From Parapedobacter sp037190485 (GTDB taxonomy: Bacteria > Bacteroidota > Bacteroidia > Sphingobacteriales > Sphingobacteriaceae): a stretch of 64,000 bases of DNA. The stretch covers positions 124,001 to 188,000 of the forward strand of contig JBBCJB010000004.1 of the NCBI GenBank assembly GCA_037190485.1, given 5' to 3'. Under the pieces are notes generated by a model. It was not told the DNA's origin. It saw only the letters and a list, made by a program, of their open reading frames with translations, and made no database searches. Of the stretch, positions 34,792 through 43,168 are shown piece after piece. The position numbers and the translations under genes were made by a program. Within the stretch, counting starts at the first letter, position 1, and every line of letters starts with the position of its first letter.

Positions 34792-35514
34792 ATGCAGGAT
34801 CCGACAAATCGATATCGGCGACAGCTCGCATTGCCGGAAATCGGCCCGTTAGGCCAGCAACGCCTGCGGGATGCACGCGTGTTGGTCATCGGTGCCGGGG
34901 GGTTGGGGTGCCCTGCTTTGCAATTCCTGGTGGGAGCCGGCATCGGGACCCTCGGCATCGTAGACGGGGATCGGGTGTCCGAGGACAACCTACACCGCCA
35001 ACTGCTGTTCCCGGAATCGACCGTAGGCCTGTTCAAGGTCGACGCCGCAAAGCGGGCGCTGCTTGATTTGAACACGGAGGCGTCGATAATCACCTATCCG
35101 CTGTTCCTTACCCGCCATCAGGCACGCGAACTGGTCGCCGCCTATGATGTGGTGCTTGACTGCACGGACAATGAGGTGGCAACCTTGCTTATCGACGACG
35201 CTTGTTTCGCTTGCGACAAACCGCATATCCATGGCGGAATCGACCGATTCCAGGGCCAAGTGGGCGTCTTTAACCATCGGGCGCATGGATCCGCAGGACC
35301 GACCCGGTATCGCGACGTATTCGGCTTAGCGGTTGGCAACCCGTTGGCGGCTGATTGCGAAGAACGCGGAACCGTCGGGGTCGTGCCAGGGATTATTGGC
35401 ACCCTTCAGGCAAGCGAGGCCATCAAACTCATCCTCGGCATCGGCAGTCCGCTCGTTGGACAGCTCTTGGTTGTCGATGTATTGCATAATGAATTTCAGG
35501 TGTTTTCGACATGA
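34792..35514 (+). CDS. moeB: MoeB/ThiF-type E1-like adenylyltransferase
   Basis: 240 residues from the ATG at 34792 behind AGGAGG. RYRRQLALPEIGPLGQQRLRDARVLVIGAGGLGCPALQFL, LGIVDGDRVSEDNLHRQLLF and the C-terminal LQASEAIKLILGIG are diagnostic. It activates the MoaD Gly-Gly tail. The CxxC zinc motifs of E. coli MoeB are not evident. Immediately after moaD in an operon otherwise devoted to Moco, so MoeB rather than ThiF. It overlaps the cytochrome gene by 4 nt. Confidence 0.9.
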   Translation: MQDPTNRYRRQLALPEIGPLGQQRLRDARVLVIGAGGLGCPALQFLVGAGIGTLGIVDGDRVSEDNLHRQLLFPESTVGLFKVDAAKRALLDLNTEASIITYPLFLTRHQARELVAAYDVVLDCTDNEVATLLIDDACFACDKPHIHGGIDRFQGQVGVFNHRAHGSAGPTRYRDVFGLAVGNPLAADCEERGTVGVVPGIIGTLQASEAIKLILGIGSPLVGQLLVVDVLHNEFQVFST

Positions 35515-36128
35515 TGGATTTTACGAAATATGGTTTTATGCTGTCGCTGCTTTGCGCAGCCGCGTGTTCGGGTTCCCCGCGGACTGGGGATTTAAGTAAC
35601 GCCTACCGTGACATCGCCCCTACTGCGTCGACGGTATCGGAACGCCGGGTACCCGCAGTCCAGGAGGCCGCCTGGCCGGAACGCTTTGCCTTTGGTACCA
35701 TCGCATCCAAAGCGGACATCAAACGATGGGACATCGACGTCAAACCCGATGGCCAGGGGTTGCCAAACGGAAAAGGCAAAGCCGAAGAAGGAGAGGCCGT
35801 CTATCGCGCCAAATGTGCGGCGTGCCATGGAATGAACGGCGATGAGGGGCCATATGACGTACTCATCAGCAGCGAGAAGAAGTCGATTGGCACGTACTGG
35901 CCGTATGCAACCACGCTATTCGACTACATCCGCCGGACGATGCCCTTTAACATGCCTGGAACACTCACCGACGAAGAGGTCTATCAGTTGACTGCCTATC
36001 TGTTGTCGGCGAACGGCATCATCGATTCGAACGAAGTCATGGATGCGAAGCGGCTTCCCCGGGTGGAAATGCCAGCAAGAGCTTCGTTCGTACCAGACGA
36101 CCGCAAGGGCGGCCCGGAAATCAAGTAA
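35511..36128 (+). CDS. SoxD-like c-type cytochrome lipoprotein, partner of SoxC-like dehydrogenase
   Basis: 205 residues. Lipoprotein signal (LSLLCAAACSG, Cys19), then a SoxD-like pre-heme segment FGTIASKADIKRWDIDVKPDGQGLPNGKGKAEEGEAVYRAKCAACHG with one heme c site CAACH at 102-106, and the C-terminal YWPYATTLFDYIRRTMPFNMPGTLTDEEVYQLTAYLL with the likely axial Met. SoxD takes electrons from SoxC. Full SoxD often carries a second heme domain; only one is present here. It is 24 nt upstream of the Mo subunit. Confidence 0.88.
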   Translation: MMDFTKYGFMLSLLCAAACSGSPRTGDLSNAYRDIAPTASTVSERRVPAVQEAAWPERFAFGTIASKADIKRWDIDVKPDGQGLPNGKGKAEEGEAVYRAKCAACHGMNGDEGPYDVLISSEKKSIGTYWPYATTLFDYIRRTMPFNMPGTLTDEEVYQLTAYLLSANGIIDSNEVMDAKRLPRVEMPARASFVPDDRKGGPEIK

Positions 36129-36152
36129 AGTCGGCATGAATCAACACATTCA

Positions 36153-37415
36153 ATGATGAAAGAAGATAATCATCCTGAAAAAATCAATCGGCGCCAATTG
36201 ATCGGGCGCGTGGCAGCGATGGGATTGGTCCTTACCCAAGGGCCGTTCGAGCGAGTGATCCAAACGGCCGGACTGCCGATGAGCGCGTCTGACGACCCCA
36301 CCAAGAAGCTGGGGCCGTTCCCCGGAAAGGTAGGCACCCGCTCACCGGCCGAACAATTGGAAAAATTCACGTCCTTCACGTCGTCCCGCAGTCCGCTGCA
36401 GGATTTCTATGGCACCATCACGCCTTCCGATCTCCATTTCGAACGTCATCATGGGGGCGTTCCTGCCATTGACCCTGAAAAATACGAATTGATTATCCAT
36501 GGCATGGTCGAGCGCCCGTTGAAATTTACGCTGAACGATTTGAAGCGGTTCCCATCGGTATCGCAAATCCGGTTTCTCGAATGTTCGGGCAACTACCGCG
36601 GTGGCAACGAAGAGCTGACACCGCAACAGATCTGCGGCCTGACCAGCCAATCCGAATGGACGGGGGTCATGCTTTCGACCCTGTTCCGCGAAGTTGGCCT
36701 CAAGCCCAAAGCGAGCTGGTTCCTTGCCGAAGGGGGCGATGCCGCCGTGATGACACGGAGCATCCCCATCAGCAAGGGACTGGACGACGCCATGATCGTA
36801 TACGCCCAAAACGGCGAGGCGGTAAGGCCCGAACAGGGTTACCCGGCACGCTTGTTCCTGCCGGGATGGGAAGGCAACACGTCTATCAAATGGATCAGGC
36901 GCATCGAAGTGTCAGACTCGCCATTTATGACCAGGGAAGAAACCTCCAAGTATACCGAACGCATCAAAGACGGCAAAATCCGACAATTCAGCGTGGTGAT
37001 GGACGCACGCTCCATCATCACGTTTCCGACCTTTCCGGTCAGCGTGGAAAAAGGGTGGATGGAGATTCGGGGAATCGCGTGGTCGGGAAGAGGGAAAATC
37101 ACCACCGTGGAGGTGAGCGTGGACAACGGCAAGAACTGGTATCCGGCGCGCTTGCAGGATCCGGTCTTGGATAAAGCGCATACCGCATTTCGTTTCCTTT
37201 GGCAATGGGATGGGCGCGAAACGGTGATCATGAGCAGGGCGTACGACGAAACCGGCTACCGCCAACCGTTCTTGCAAGAGTTGGTCGAAGCACGCGGCTC
37301 CAGTGGCGGCTATCATTTCAACCCCGTCACCCCGTGGCGGCTGAAACCGGATGGACAGGTGGTATTGGCCAGTGAAACGCCCGGAAGAGGCCGGGGCAGG
37401 AGACCGACGGCATGA
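36153..37415 (+). CDS. SoxC-like sulfite/sulfane dehydrogenase, Mo-containing subunit
   Basis: 420 residues. Twin-arginine signal (NRRQLIGRVAAMGLVL), then a sulfite-oxidase-fold Mo domain with FLECSGNYRGG, Cys144 being the Mo ligand, GYPARLFLPGWEGNTSIKWIRRIEV and a C-terminal dimerisation domain (GIAWSGRGKITTVEVSVDNG, FRFLWQWDG). Length and motifs agree with SoxC. Known SoxCD oxidises the sulfane sulfur bound to SoxYZ; since no soxXAYZB is present in this window, direct sulfite oxidation is an alternative. It explains the neighbouring Moco genes. It overlaps the next gene by 4 nt. Confidence 0.9.
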   Translation: MMKEDNHPEKINRRQLIGRVAAMGLVLTQGPFERVIQTAGLPMSASDDPTKKLGPFPGKVGTRSPAEQLEKFTSFTSSRSPLQDFYGTITPSDLHFERHHGGVPAIDPEKYELIIHGMVERPLKFTLNDLKRFPSVSQIRFLECSGNYRGGNEELTPQQICGLTSQSEWTGVMLSTLFREVGLKPKASWFLAEGGDAAVMTRSIPISKGLDDAMIVYAQNGEAVRPEQGYPARLFLPGWEGNTSIKWIRRIEVSDSPFMTREETSKYTERIKDGKIRQFSVVMDARSIITFPTFPVSVEKGWMEIRGIAWSGRGKITTVEVSVDNGKNWYPARLQDPVLDKAHTAFRFLWQWDGRETVIMSRAYDETGYRQPFLQELVEARGSSGGYHFNPVTPWRLKPDGQVVLASETPGRGRGRRPTA

Positions 37416-38323
37416 ATCAAAAGATAGTTATCGCCGGGGGCACGGGTGCGCTGGGAAGCTTGGTAGCCAACGCTTACTGTGCCAAAGGCTGGGAAGTGGT
37501 CGTACTGACCCGAACGGCTGGGTACACCATCAATGGCATACGACATGTCACGTGGGATGGTCGTACATTGGCCGGGTGGGTTACCGAATTGGAGGGCGCC
37601 GAGGCGGTTGTCAACCTGGCCGGGAGGAACATCAACACACGATTCACCCCTGAAAATCGACGGGAAATACTGGATTCACGAATCCAATCTACCGCGCTCA
37701 TCGGCGATGCCATCCTGCGCTGCGCGCTACCGCCCAAGGTATGGGTGAATGCCGGGGGGATCTCCATCTACGCATCCTCGGCTTCCGTGCGCGACGAGCG
37801 CGATGAGCCGGATGGCACGAGCTTCCTGGCCGAGGTCTCGAAGGCGTGGGAAGAAGCATTCCGCTATGCGGTGTCACCAGGTACACGGAAGGTACAGTTG
37901 CGCATCAGTTCCGTGCTGATGTACAAAAAAGGCTTGCTGGCACCGTTGGTGAAATTAGCTCGATTGGGGCTTGGCGGTACCATCGGCACGGGCAACCAAT
38001 ACATCTCGTGGATACACGGTGTGGACTTCGTCAACTTAGTGGTTTGGCTTATCGATGATGCCTCGGTAACAGGCATCGTACATGCCAGCAGCCCGAACCC
38101 AATGACGAATAGGGATTTCCTACGGGCGCTCAGGCATCGGTTGGGGGTTACGGTCGGGGTGCCGGCGCCCGCATGGGCCGCCAAATTCGGAGCCCGGTTG
38201 ATTGGCACCGAGCCCGAATTGGCGTTGTCGGGGCACCGGGTGGTTTCGCACGTGTTGGCAGCGGAAGGATTTCGGTTCGATTTTCCGGAATTAAACGACG
38301 CACTCGATAATTTAGTGTTATAA
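37412..38323 (+). CDS. TIGR01777 family epimerase (YfcH/SDR39U1-like)
   Basis: 303 residues. IVIAGGTGALGSLVANAY nucleotide-binding start, VVNLAGRNINTRFTPENRREILDSRI and SAGIYASS-like block GGISIYASS, then ISSVLMYKKGLLAPLVKLARLGLGG. These NAD(P)-binding proteins are widespread with poorly known substrates. Translationally coupled to soxC through an ATGA overlap. A direct role in sulfur metabolism is not shown by the sequence. Confidence 0.88.
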   Translation: MNQKIVIAGGTGALGSLVANAYCAKGWEVVVLTRTAGYTINGIRHVTWDGRTLAGWVTELEGAEAVVNLAGRNINTRFTPENRREILDSRIQSTALIGDAILRCALPPKVWVNAGGISIYASSASVRDERDEPDGTSFLAEVSKAWEEAFRYAVSPGTRKVQLRISSVLMYKKGLLAPLVKLARLGLGGTIGTGNQYISWIHGVDFVNLVVWLIDDASVTGIVHASSPNPMTNRDFLRALRHRLGVTVGVPAPAWAAKFGARLIGTEPELALSGHRVVSHVLAAEGFRFDFPELNDALDNLVL

Positions 38324-38333
38324 TTGCAAGGTA

Positions 38334-39761
38334 ATGGGTAAGCAGCAACAATACGATGCCGTTGTGGTAGGCAGTGGCCCCAATGGGCTTGCCGCCGCGA
38401 TAACGCTACAGCAAAACGGGCTTTCCGTACTGGTTTTGGAGGCCAAGGATACCATCGGCGGTGGGATGCGTACCGCAGCGCTGACCTTTCCAGGCTTCCA
38501 CCATGACGTCTGCTCGGCCATCCACCCGATGGGCGCGGCTTCGCCTTTCCTGCGTTCGCTGCCGCTGCACGACTTCGGTTTGGAATACATCCAACCGGAT
38601 GTATTGGCCGCACACCCGTTTGACGACGGCACGGCGGCGGCGTTGTATCAATCACTGGATCGCACGGCCGAGGGACTGGGACGCGACGGCAGCGCGTATA
38701 AAAAGTTGTTCGCGCCGCTCGTGCGGCAATGGCCTGACATCGATACGCACATCCTTGGGCCCATGCTGAAAATCCCACGCCACCCGTTGGCGATGGCTGC
38801 CTTTGGCCTGAAGTCACTCCAATCGGGCAAACAGATCGCCGCACGCTACACGGGTAAGGAAGCGCGCGGTCTGTGGGCCGGCATCGTGGCGCACAGCATG
38901 ATTCCGTTGGAGGCACTGACTTCGTCGGCCATTGGCTTCGTGCTTTCCATCACTGGGCACCGGGGTGGCTGGCCCATTCCCCGCGGGGGTTCGCAACGCA
39001 TCGCTGATGCGCTGGCTGCCTATTTCCGTTCGCTTGGCGGAACCATCGAAACCAATACGCCCGTGGGGCGGCTCCAAGACCTGCCCGAGGCCAAAGCGGT
39101 GCTTTTCGATGTGTCACCTAAGCAACTACTGGCCATCTGCGGGGATCGGCTGTCCTGCCTTTACCGCTGGCAATTGAATCGGCACCGCTACGGCATGGGG
39201 GTCTTCAAGGTGGATTGGGCACTGAGCGACCCCACCCCCTTTCGGGCAACCGAAGCGCGGCAAGCCGGCACCGTTCATTTGGGGGGTACGTTCGAAGAAG
39301 TGGCCCGGGGCGAGCGGCAGGTATGGACAGGCCAGCATGCCAAACGGCCTTTCGTGCTGTTCGCGCAACAAAGCGTGTTTGACAATACGCGCGCGCCTGC
39401 CGGAAAACATACGGGTTGGGCGTACTGCCACGTACCGCATGGATCGACAACGGATATGACCGAGGCCATCACGGCCCAGGTGGAGCGCTTCGCGCCCGGT
39501 TTCCGGGATACGATCGTGGGCACGCACACGTTCGACACGGAAGGGATGGCGCGCTACAACCCGAATTACATCGGGGGCGACATCAACGGCGGCGTGGTGA
39601 ACATCACGCAATTGTTCAACCGACCGGCCTTGCGCCTTTCGCCCTACCGTACGTCGGCCAAAGGAATCTATATCTGCTCTGCCTCCACACCGCCGGGCGG
39701 CGGCGTACACGGCATGGGCGGCTATTACGCGGCCAAACAGGCCTTGAAAGATGTTTTTTAA
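38334..39761 (+). CDS. Phytoene dehydrogenase-like FAD-dependent oxidoreductase (COG1233 type)
   Basis: 475 residues. FAD-binding GxGxxG region VVVGSGPNGLAAAITLQQNGLSVLVLEAKDTIGGGMRTA and the C-terminal GIYICSASTPPGGGVHGMGGYYAA. The central region carries WPIPRGGSQRIADALAAYFRSLGG. The family includes carotenoid desaturases and many uncharacterised oxidoreductases. It is 10 nt after the epimerase and 26 nt before the exporter-type gene, so in the same run. No carotenoid genes are nearby. Confidence 0.88.
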   Translation: MGKQQQYDAVVVGSGPNGLAAAITLQQNGLSVLVLEAKDTIGGGMRTAALTFPGFHHDVCSAIHPMGAASPFLRSLPLHDFGLEYIQPDVLAAHPFDDGTAAALYQSLDRTAEGLGRDGSAYKKLFAPLVRQWPDIDTHILGPMLKIPRHPLAMAAFGLKSLQSGKQIAARYTGKEARGLWAGIVAHSMIPLEALTSSAIGFVLSITGHRGGWPIPRGGSQRIADALAAYFRSLGGTIETNTPVGRLQDLPEAKAVLFDVSPKQLLAICGDRLSCLYRWQLNRHRYGMGVFKVDWALSDPTPFRATEARQAGTVHLGGTFEEVARGERQVWTGQHAKRPFVLFAQQSVFDNTRAPAGKHTGWAYCHVPHGSTTDMTEAITAQVERFAPGFRDTIVGTHTFDTEGMARYNPNYIGGDINGGVVNITQLFNRPALRLSPYRTSAKGIYICSASTPPGGGVHGMGGYYAAKQALKDVF

Positions 39762-39787
39762 CCAGTGATATCCAGTTACGAATACAG

Positions 39788-41035
39788 ATGACAACAACAA
39801 AACCAGCATTGACAGAAGATTGGGCCGTCGTGCTCTTGGGCTTTTTGATTATCGGACTGGCGGTGTGGGGGCTCACCATCCCCGTTCCGACCTACAAATG
39901 GTCGGATGGCACCGCGCTTTCCGCATTGTTCTCACCCGCTAACGGGTTAAGCATCGCTTACCAGTTCTTATTTGCCTATGCCATCGTCATCATCGGTGCA
40001 GTCATCACCGGCAAGCGCATCAAACCCCAATTGCTGGGGTTTCCGATCGTGTTTGCGCTCACCATCGGCGCCCTGTTGCTCGCAGGCAACGCATTCTTGA
40101 ATGACCTGGGATTGGAAGCCGTCATTTTCAGCCTGTTGATTGGGTTGTTGGTGGGCAACCTGTTCAAGCTGCCGCAATGGTTCAAGGATTCGCTCAATGC
40201 CGAATTGCTGGTCAAGATCGGTTTGGTCCTGTTGGGTACCGGTGTTATTTTCTCGGATATCCTCAAAGCCGGGTCGTTGGGATTGGTACAATCGCTGATC
40301 GTGGTCTTGTCTGTTTGGTATTTTGCATTCTGGCTGTGCAGGAGGCTGAAGGTAGACGACGAATTGACCATGATGATTTCCAGTGCGGTGTCGATCTGCG
40401 GGGTATCCGCGGCCATCGCGACTTCGGGGGCCATCAAGGGCGATTCCAAGAAGCTATCGTACGTAGTCTCGATGGTGTTGATCACCGCGATACCGATGAT
40501 GATCGCCATGCCCTACATCGCCAAGGTGTTCGGCCTTTCGGAAGCCGTAACCGGGGCTTGGCTCGGCGGAAGTATCGATACCACCGGCGCCGTGGTGGCA
40601 TCGGGCAGCCTGGTGGGCGAACGCGCGCTCGAGATCAGCACCATCGTCAAGTTCTCGCAGAACGTGCTGCTGGGTATCGCCGCGTTGGCCATATCCGTCT
40701 ATTGGACGTATCGCGGTACGCCAACCGGCGAACACGTGGAAAAACCGGGGCTTGGCGTCATCTGGGAGCGCTTCCCGAAGTTCGTCCTTGGGTTCCTCGC
40801 GGCTTCGCTGCTCTTTTCGTTCGCACTGGATGCAGCGACCGTAAGCCAGGTAAAGGGTGGCATCAAGAACATCCAAGGGCTTTGGTTCGCGTTGGCGTTT
40901 ACCAGCATCGGCTTGGAGACCAATTTCAAGGACCTGCTCAGCAACAACAGCATCAAGCCGTTTTGGGCGTTCCTCATCGCGCAATTCTTCAATATCCTGA
41001 TCACGTTGGCCGTAGCATTGTGGTTATTTGGGTAG
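39788..41035 (+). CDS. YeiH/UPF0324-family putative sulfate or sulfite exporter
   Basis: 415 residues from the ATG at 39788; an open frame extends upstream inside the flavoprotein gene but lacks membrane character. About ten helices, with GLLVGNLFKLPQWFKDSLN, KIGLVLLGTGVIFSDILKAGSLG, AVSICGVSAAIATSGAIKGD and LGGSIDTTGAVVASGSLVG, the conserved blocks of this family. Relatives (for example TauZ-type proteins) are proposed to export sulfate or sulfite during sulfonate breakdown. Next to a SoxCD-like enzyme this fits disposal of the oxidation product (inference). Confidence 0.88.
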   Translation: MTTTKPALTEDWAVVLLGFLIIGLAVWGLTIPVPTYKWSDGTALSALFSPANGLSIAYQFLFAYAIVIIGAVITGKRIKPQLLGFPIVFALTIGALLLAGNAFLNDLGLEAVIFSLLIGLLVGNLFKLPQWFKDSLNAELLVKIGLVLLGTGVIFSDILKAGSLGLVQSLIVVLSVWYFAFWLCRRLKVDDELTMMISSAVSICGVSAAIATSGAIKGDSKKLSYVVSMVLITAIPMMIAMPYIAKVFGLSEAVTGAWLGGSIDTTGAVVASGSLVGERALEISTIVKFSQNVLLGIAALAISVYWTYRGTPTGEHVEKPGLGVIWERFPKFVLGFLAASLLFSFALDAATVSQVKGGIKNIQGLWFALAFTSIGLETNFKDLLSNNSIKPFWAFLIAQFFNILITLAVALWLFG

Positions 41036-41051
41036 CAGGCACTGTTGATAT

Positions 41052-41076
41052 CCAATGCGCTGCTCGCGGGCATTGG
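41052..41076 (+). terminator. Possible terminator after the exporter gene
   Basis: CCAATGC (41052-41058) and GCATTGG (41070-41076) form a perfect 7-bp stem with an 11-nt loop, followed by the moderately T-rich GTTACTTATTTC. Its position 17 nt after the stop codon suits the end of the long operon. The T-run is poor, so it may need a factor. Confidence 0.4.
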
Positions 41077-41234
41077 GTTACTTATTTCAATACTAGCTTC
41101 GCGAGCATCGACGGGCTGGTTAATTGCTAGGCCGCTACCCTGAATCCGGCTGCCGAGCCATTGTCTGCCATAAAATCGGCTACCTACTCTACAGAAAATA
41201 GAAGCAAAAGAGCGTAATCGATTTCTAATTTTTC

Positions 41235-41242
41235 TACCTTTA
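41235..41242 (+). promoter_or_regulatory. -7 box of the Crp-like gene
   Basis: TACCTTTA fits TAnnTTTG except for the last base and stands 4 nt before the ATG, implying a very short or absent 5' UTR. The 211-nt gap before the gene otherwise shows only the hairpin at 41052-41076. Confidence 0.35.
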
Positions 41243-41246
41243 CACT

Positions 41247-41831
41247 ATGGGCGAATTTGAACCGATAATTAAAAATATTTCACGGTTTATAGACCTGACA
41301 GACGAAGAAAAAGAAATTTTCATTTCGCGTTTGCGTGTTGTCAAAGTCAAGAAGAAACAGTTTATTGTTCAGCCCGATTTTGTTTGTCAATATCGCAGTT
41401 ATGTACTGAAAGGAGCTTTACAAACGTACTTGGTTTGTCCTAACGGACAAGAATATACCATTGCTCTTGCCGTTGAAGATTGGTGGACTTCGGACTTTGC
41501 AAGTTACATCACACAAGAACCTGCAACCTTATTTGTTGAAGCTGTTGAAGACACGACACTTATTCAATTAAGCTATAAAAATGAACAAGAACTTTACGGG
41601 CAAGTACCAAAATTTGAACGCTTTTTCCGTTTGCAAGTAGAGCGTTCGGGTGTGGCTATTCAAAAACGAATGCTGTCAAGCCTAAGTAAAACAGCCGAAG
41701 AACGATATGACGAATTTGTAAAACGTTACTCCCATCTTTTTCAACGCTTTCCGCAGTATGTTATTGCTTCCTATTTAGGAATGACAACACAATTCCTTTC
41801 TAAAATCCGCAATCAGAAAGCAAAAAGTTAA
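41247..41831 (+). CDS. Crp/Fnr-family transcriptional regulator
   Basis: 194 residues, the size usual for Bacteroidota Crp-like proteins. N-terminal cyclic-nucleotide-binding-like domain (VKKKQFIVQPDFVCQYRSYVLKGALQTYLVCPNG, EPATLFVEAVEDTTLIQLSY) and a compact C-terminal helix-turn-helix (YVIASYLGMTTQFLSKIRNQ). It opens an AT-rich stretch (to about 43130) whose composition and codon use differ from the flanking GC-rich genes. It may control the SDR gene at 42216. Confidence 0.88.
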   Translation: MGEFEPIIKNISRFIDLTDEEKEIFISRLRVVKVKKKQFIVQPDFVCQYRSYVLKGALQTYLVCPNGQEYTIALAVEDWWTSDFASYITQEPATLFVEAVEDTTLIQLSYKNEQELYGQVPKFERFFRLQVERSGVAIQKRMLSSLSKTAEERYDEFVKRYSHLFQRFPQYVIASYLGMTTQFLSKIRNQKAKS

Positions 41832-41969
41832 TCTACTTTCACTTTCTTTTTTAATCTAGTTGATTTTTTACCGCAGTTATCTGTAACAACTTTGCATAGT
41901 CAATTTTGACGCAAATTTTTATCTCAATGCAAAGTACAGCCAACACGAATTCACGCAAAATATTCAGGT

Positions 41970-42095
41970 ACGGACATCGTTCTATCACGCTCATCAAAAG
42001 GCTTTACTCAGCAAGTCCTTCTTGCTACAAATGGCAAAGGCGTTGATGTTGTCTAGGAGGGTGTCGGTGGATCTGCCTTTCAGCTCAGCGTGTAA
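41970..42095 (+). pseudogene. Remnant of a zinc-type quinone oxidoreductase/alcohol dehydrogenase
   Basis: In one frame the DNA reads TDIVLSRSSKGFTQQVL, then LATNGKGVDVV, an in-frame TAG, EGVGGSAFQLSV and a TAA. KATNGKGVDVVxDxVGG is a standard block of the Rossmann domain of MDR-type quinone oxidoreductases, so this is an internal fragment with a nonsense mutation and no start. It lies in the 384-nt gap between the Crp-like gene and the SDR gene; the rest of that gap shows nothing recognisable. Confidence 0.6.
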
Positions 42096-42215
42096 GAACA
42101 GGATGAAAACATATTCCGGAACACACAAAGGCATATTTTTGAATGTTGAACCGACATACAAAATCCCAATTCCTGAAATCAATAAAACAATTCCATCAAT
42201 TTAAAATGCAAAAAA

Positions 42216-42965
42216 ATGCAAAAATTAAAAAACAAAGTTGCTGTTATCACAGGCGGTAGTAGCGGAATCGGTTTAGCCACAGCCAAAAGATTTGTGACAG
42301 AAGGTGCTTATGTATTTATCACGGGCAGAAGACAATCTCAATTAGATACAGCCGTGAAAGAAATCGGCTCTAATGTTACAGCCGTGCAAGGCGATGTTTC
42401 AAATCTTGAAGATCTAGACCGTTTGTACAACGTTATTGCCAAAGAAAAAGGCAAATTGGACATTATCGTTGCAAGTGCAGGAATTGTTGAGCGTATTTTA
42501 TTGGAAAATGCCACACCCGAACACTTTGACAAGATTTTCAGTATCAATGTAAGAGCCGCATATTTCACGGTTCAAAAAGCATTGCCAATTTTGAGTGACG
42601 GTGCTTCTATTGTGCTTGTTGCTTCAAGCGCTCATCTTGTTGGTGTTCCCGAACACAGCGTTTACAGTGCATCAAAAGCGGCTTTGCGTTCCTTCAGCAG
42701 GACGTTTTCAGCAGAATTGAAAGGGCGAAAAATCCGTGTCAATACGCTTAGTCCCGGTCCTGTTGACACCCCGATTTTTGAAACACAGGCAGACACGAAA
42801 GAAGGTCAAGAAACAATTAAAGAATTGTATGCAGGATTTTTACCAATGCAAAGAATTGGCAAACCCGAAGAGATTGCAGCAGCAGCACTTTTCCTTGCTT
42901 CCGATGAAAGTTCATTCAGCACAGGGATTGACCTTCTTTCTGACGGTGGGCAGACACAGTTATAA
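42216..42965 (+). CDS. SDR-family oxidoreductase
   Basis: 249 residues. NAD(P)-binding TGGSSGIGLATAKRF, NNAG-equivalent IVASAGIV, catalytic Ser and YxxxK (VYSASKAAL), and LSPGPVDTPIF. A classical short-chain dehydrogenase/reductase, probably NADP-dependent; substrate unknown. AT-rich like its neighbours. The Crp-SDR pairing with fragments of other oxidoreductases looks like a transferred reductase cassette. Confidence 0.92.
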   Translation: MQKLKNKVAVITGGSSGIGLATAKRFVTEGAYVFITGRRQSQLDTAVKEIGSNVTAVQGDVSNLEDLDRLYNVIAKEKGKLDIIVASAGIVERILLENATPEHFDKIFSINVRAAYFTVQKALPILSDGASIVLVASSAHLVGVPEHSVYSASKAALRSFSRTFSAELKGRKIRVNTLSPGPVDTPIFETQADTKEGQETIKELYAGFLPMQRIGKPEEIAAAALFLASDESSFSTGIDLLSDGGQTQL

Positions 42966-42984
42966 TTTATCGTTAAACAGAATA

Positions 42985-43019
42985 AAAAGTATCTGCACAT
43001 TAAAAAAGCAGATACTTTT
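42985..43019 (+). terminator. Rho-independent terminator after the SDR gene
   Basis: Perfect 12-bp stem: AAAAGTATCTGC (42985-42996), 11-nt A-rich loop, GCAGATACTTTT (43008-43019), running into CTTTCT. It lies 20 nt after the SDR stop codon. The symmetric A/T ends allow it to act on both strands. Confidence 0.85.
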
Positions 43020-43038
43020 CTTTCTAAAAAAACAGACA

Positions 43039-43113
43039 ATGAAAAACAAACAACCACTTGAAGGCAAAGTAGCATTAGTTAAGGTTGCTTCATAAGGTTT
43101 AGGCGAAAATAAT
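43039..43113 (+). pseudogene. 5' fragment of a second SDR gene
   Basis: An ATG at 43039 begins MKNKQPLEGKVALVKVAS, stop TAA, then GLGENN. This corresponds to the usual SDR opening GKVALVTGASRGLGxN with a nonsense codon and nothing recognisable further on. It is a truncated remnant at the right edge of the AT-rich island. Confidence 0.55.
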
Positions 43114-43168
43114 CTCTTCATTAGACTAATCTGCTTTTATAGCGGCATTGAGGCTTGCATGATTTGCT

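Noticed and set aside
37864..38916. 350-codon minus-strand frame
   Set aside because: It spans two + strand genes with clear nucleotide-binding motifs and has an Arg/Pro/Ser-rich composition typical of antisense frames.
39416..39787. N-terminal extension of the YeiH-type protein
   Set aside because: The extra 124 residues lie within the flavoprotein gene, are Arg/Gly-rich and lack membrane character; the ATG at 39788 fits the family.
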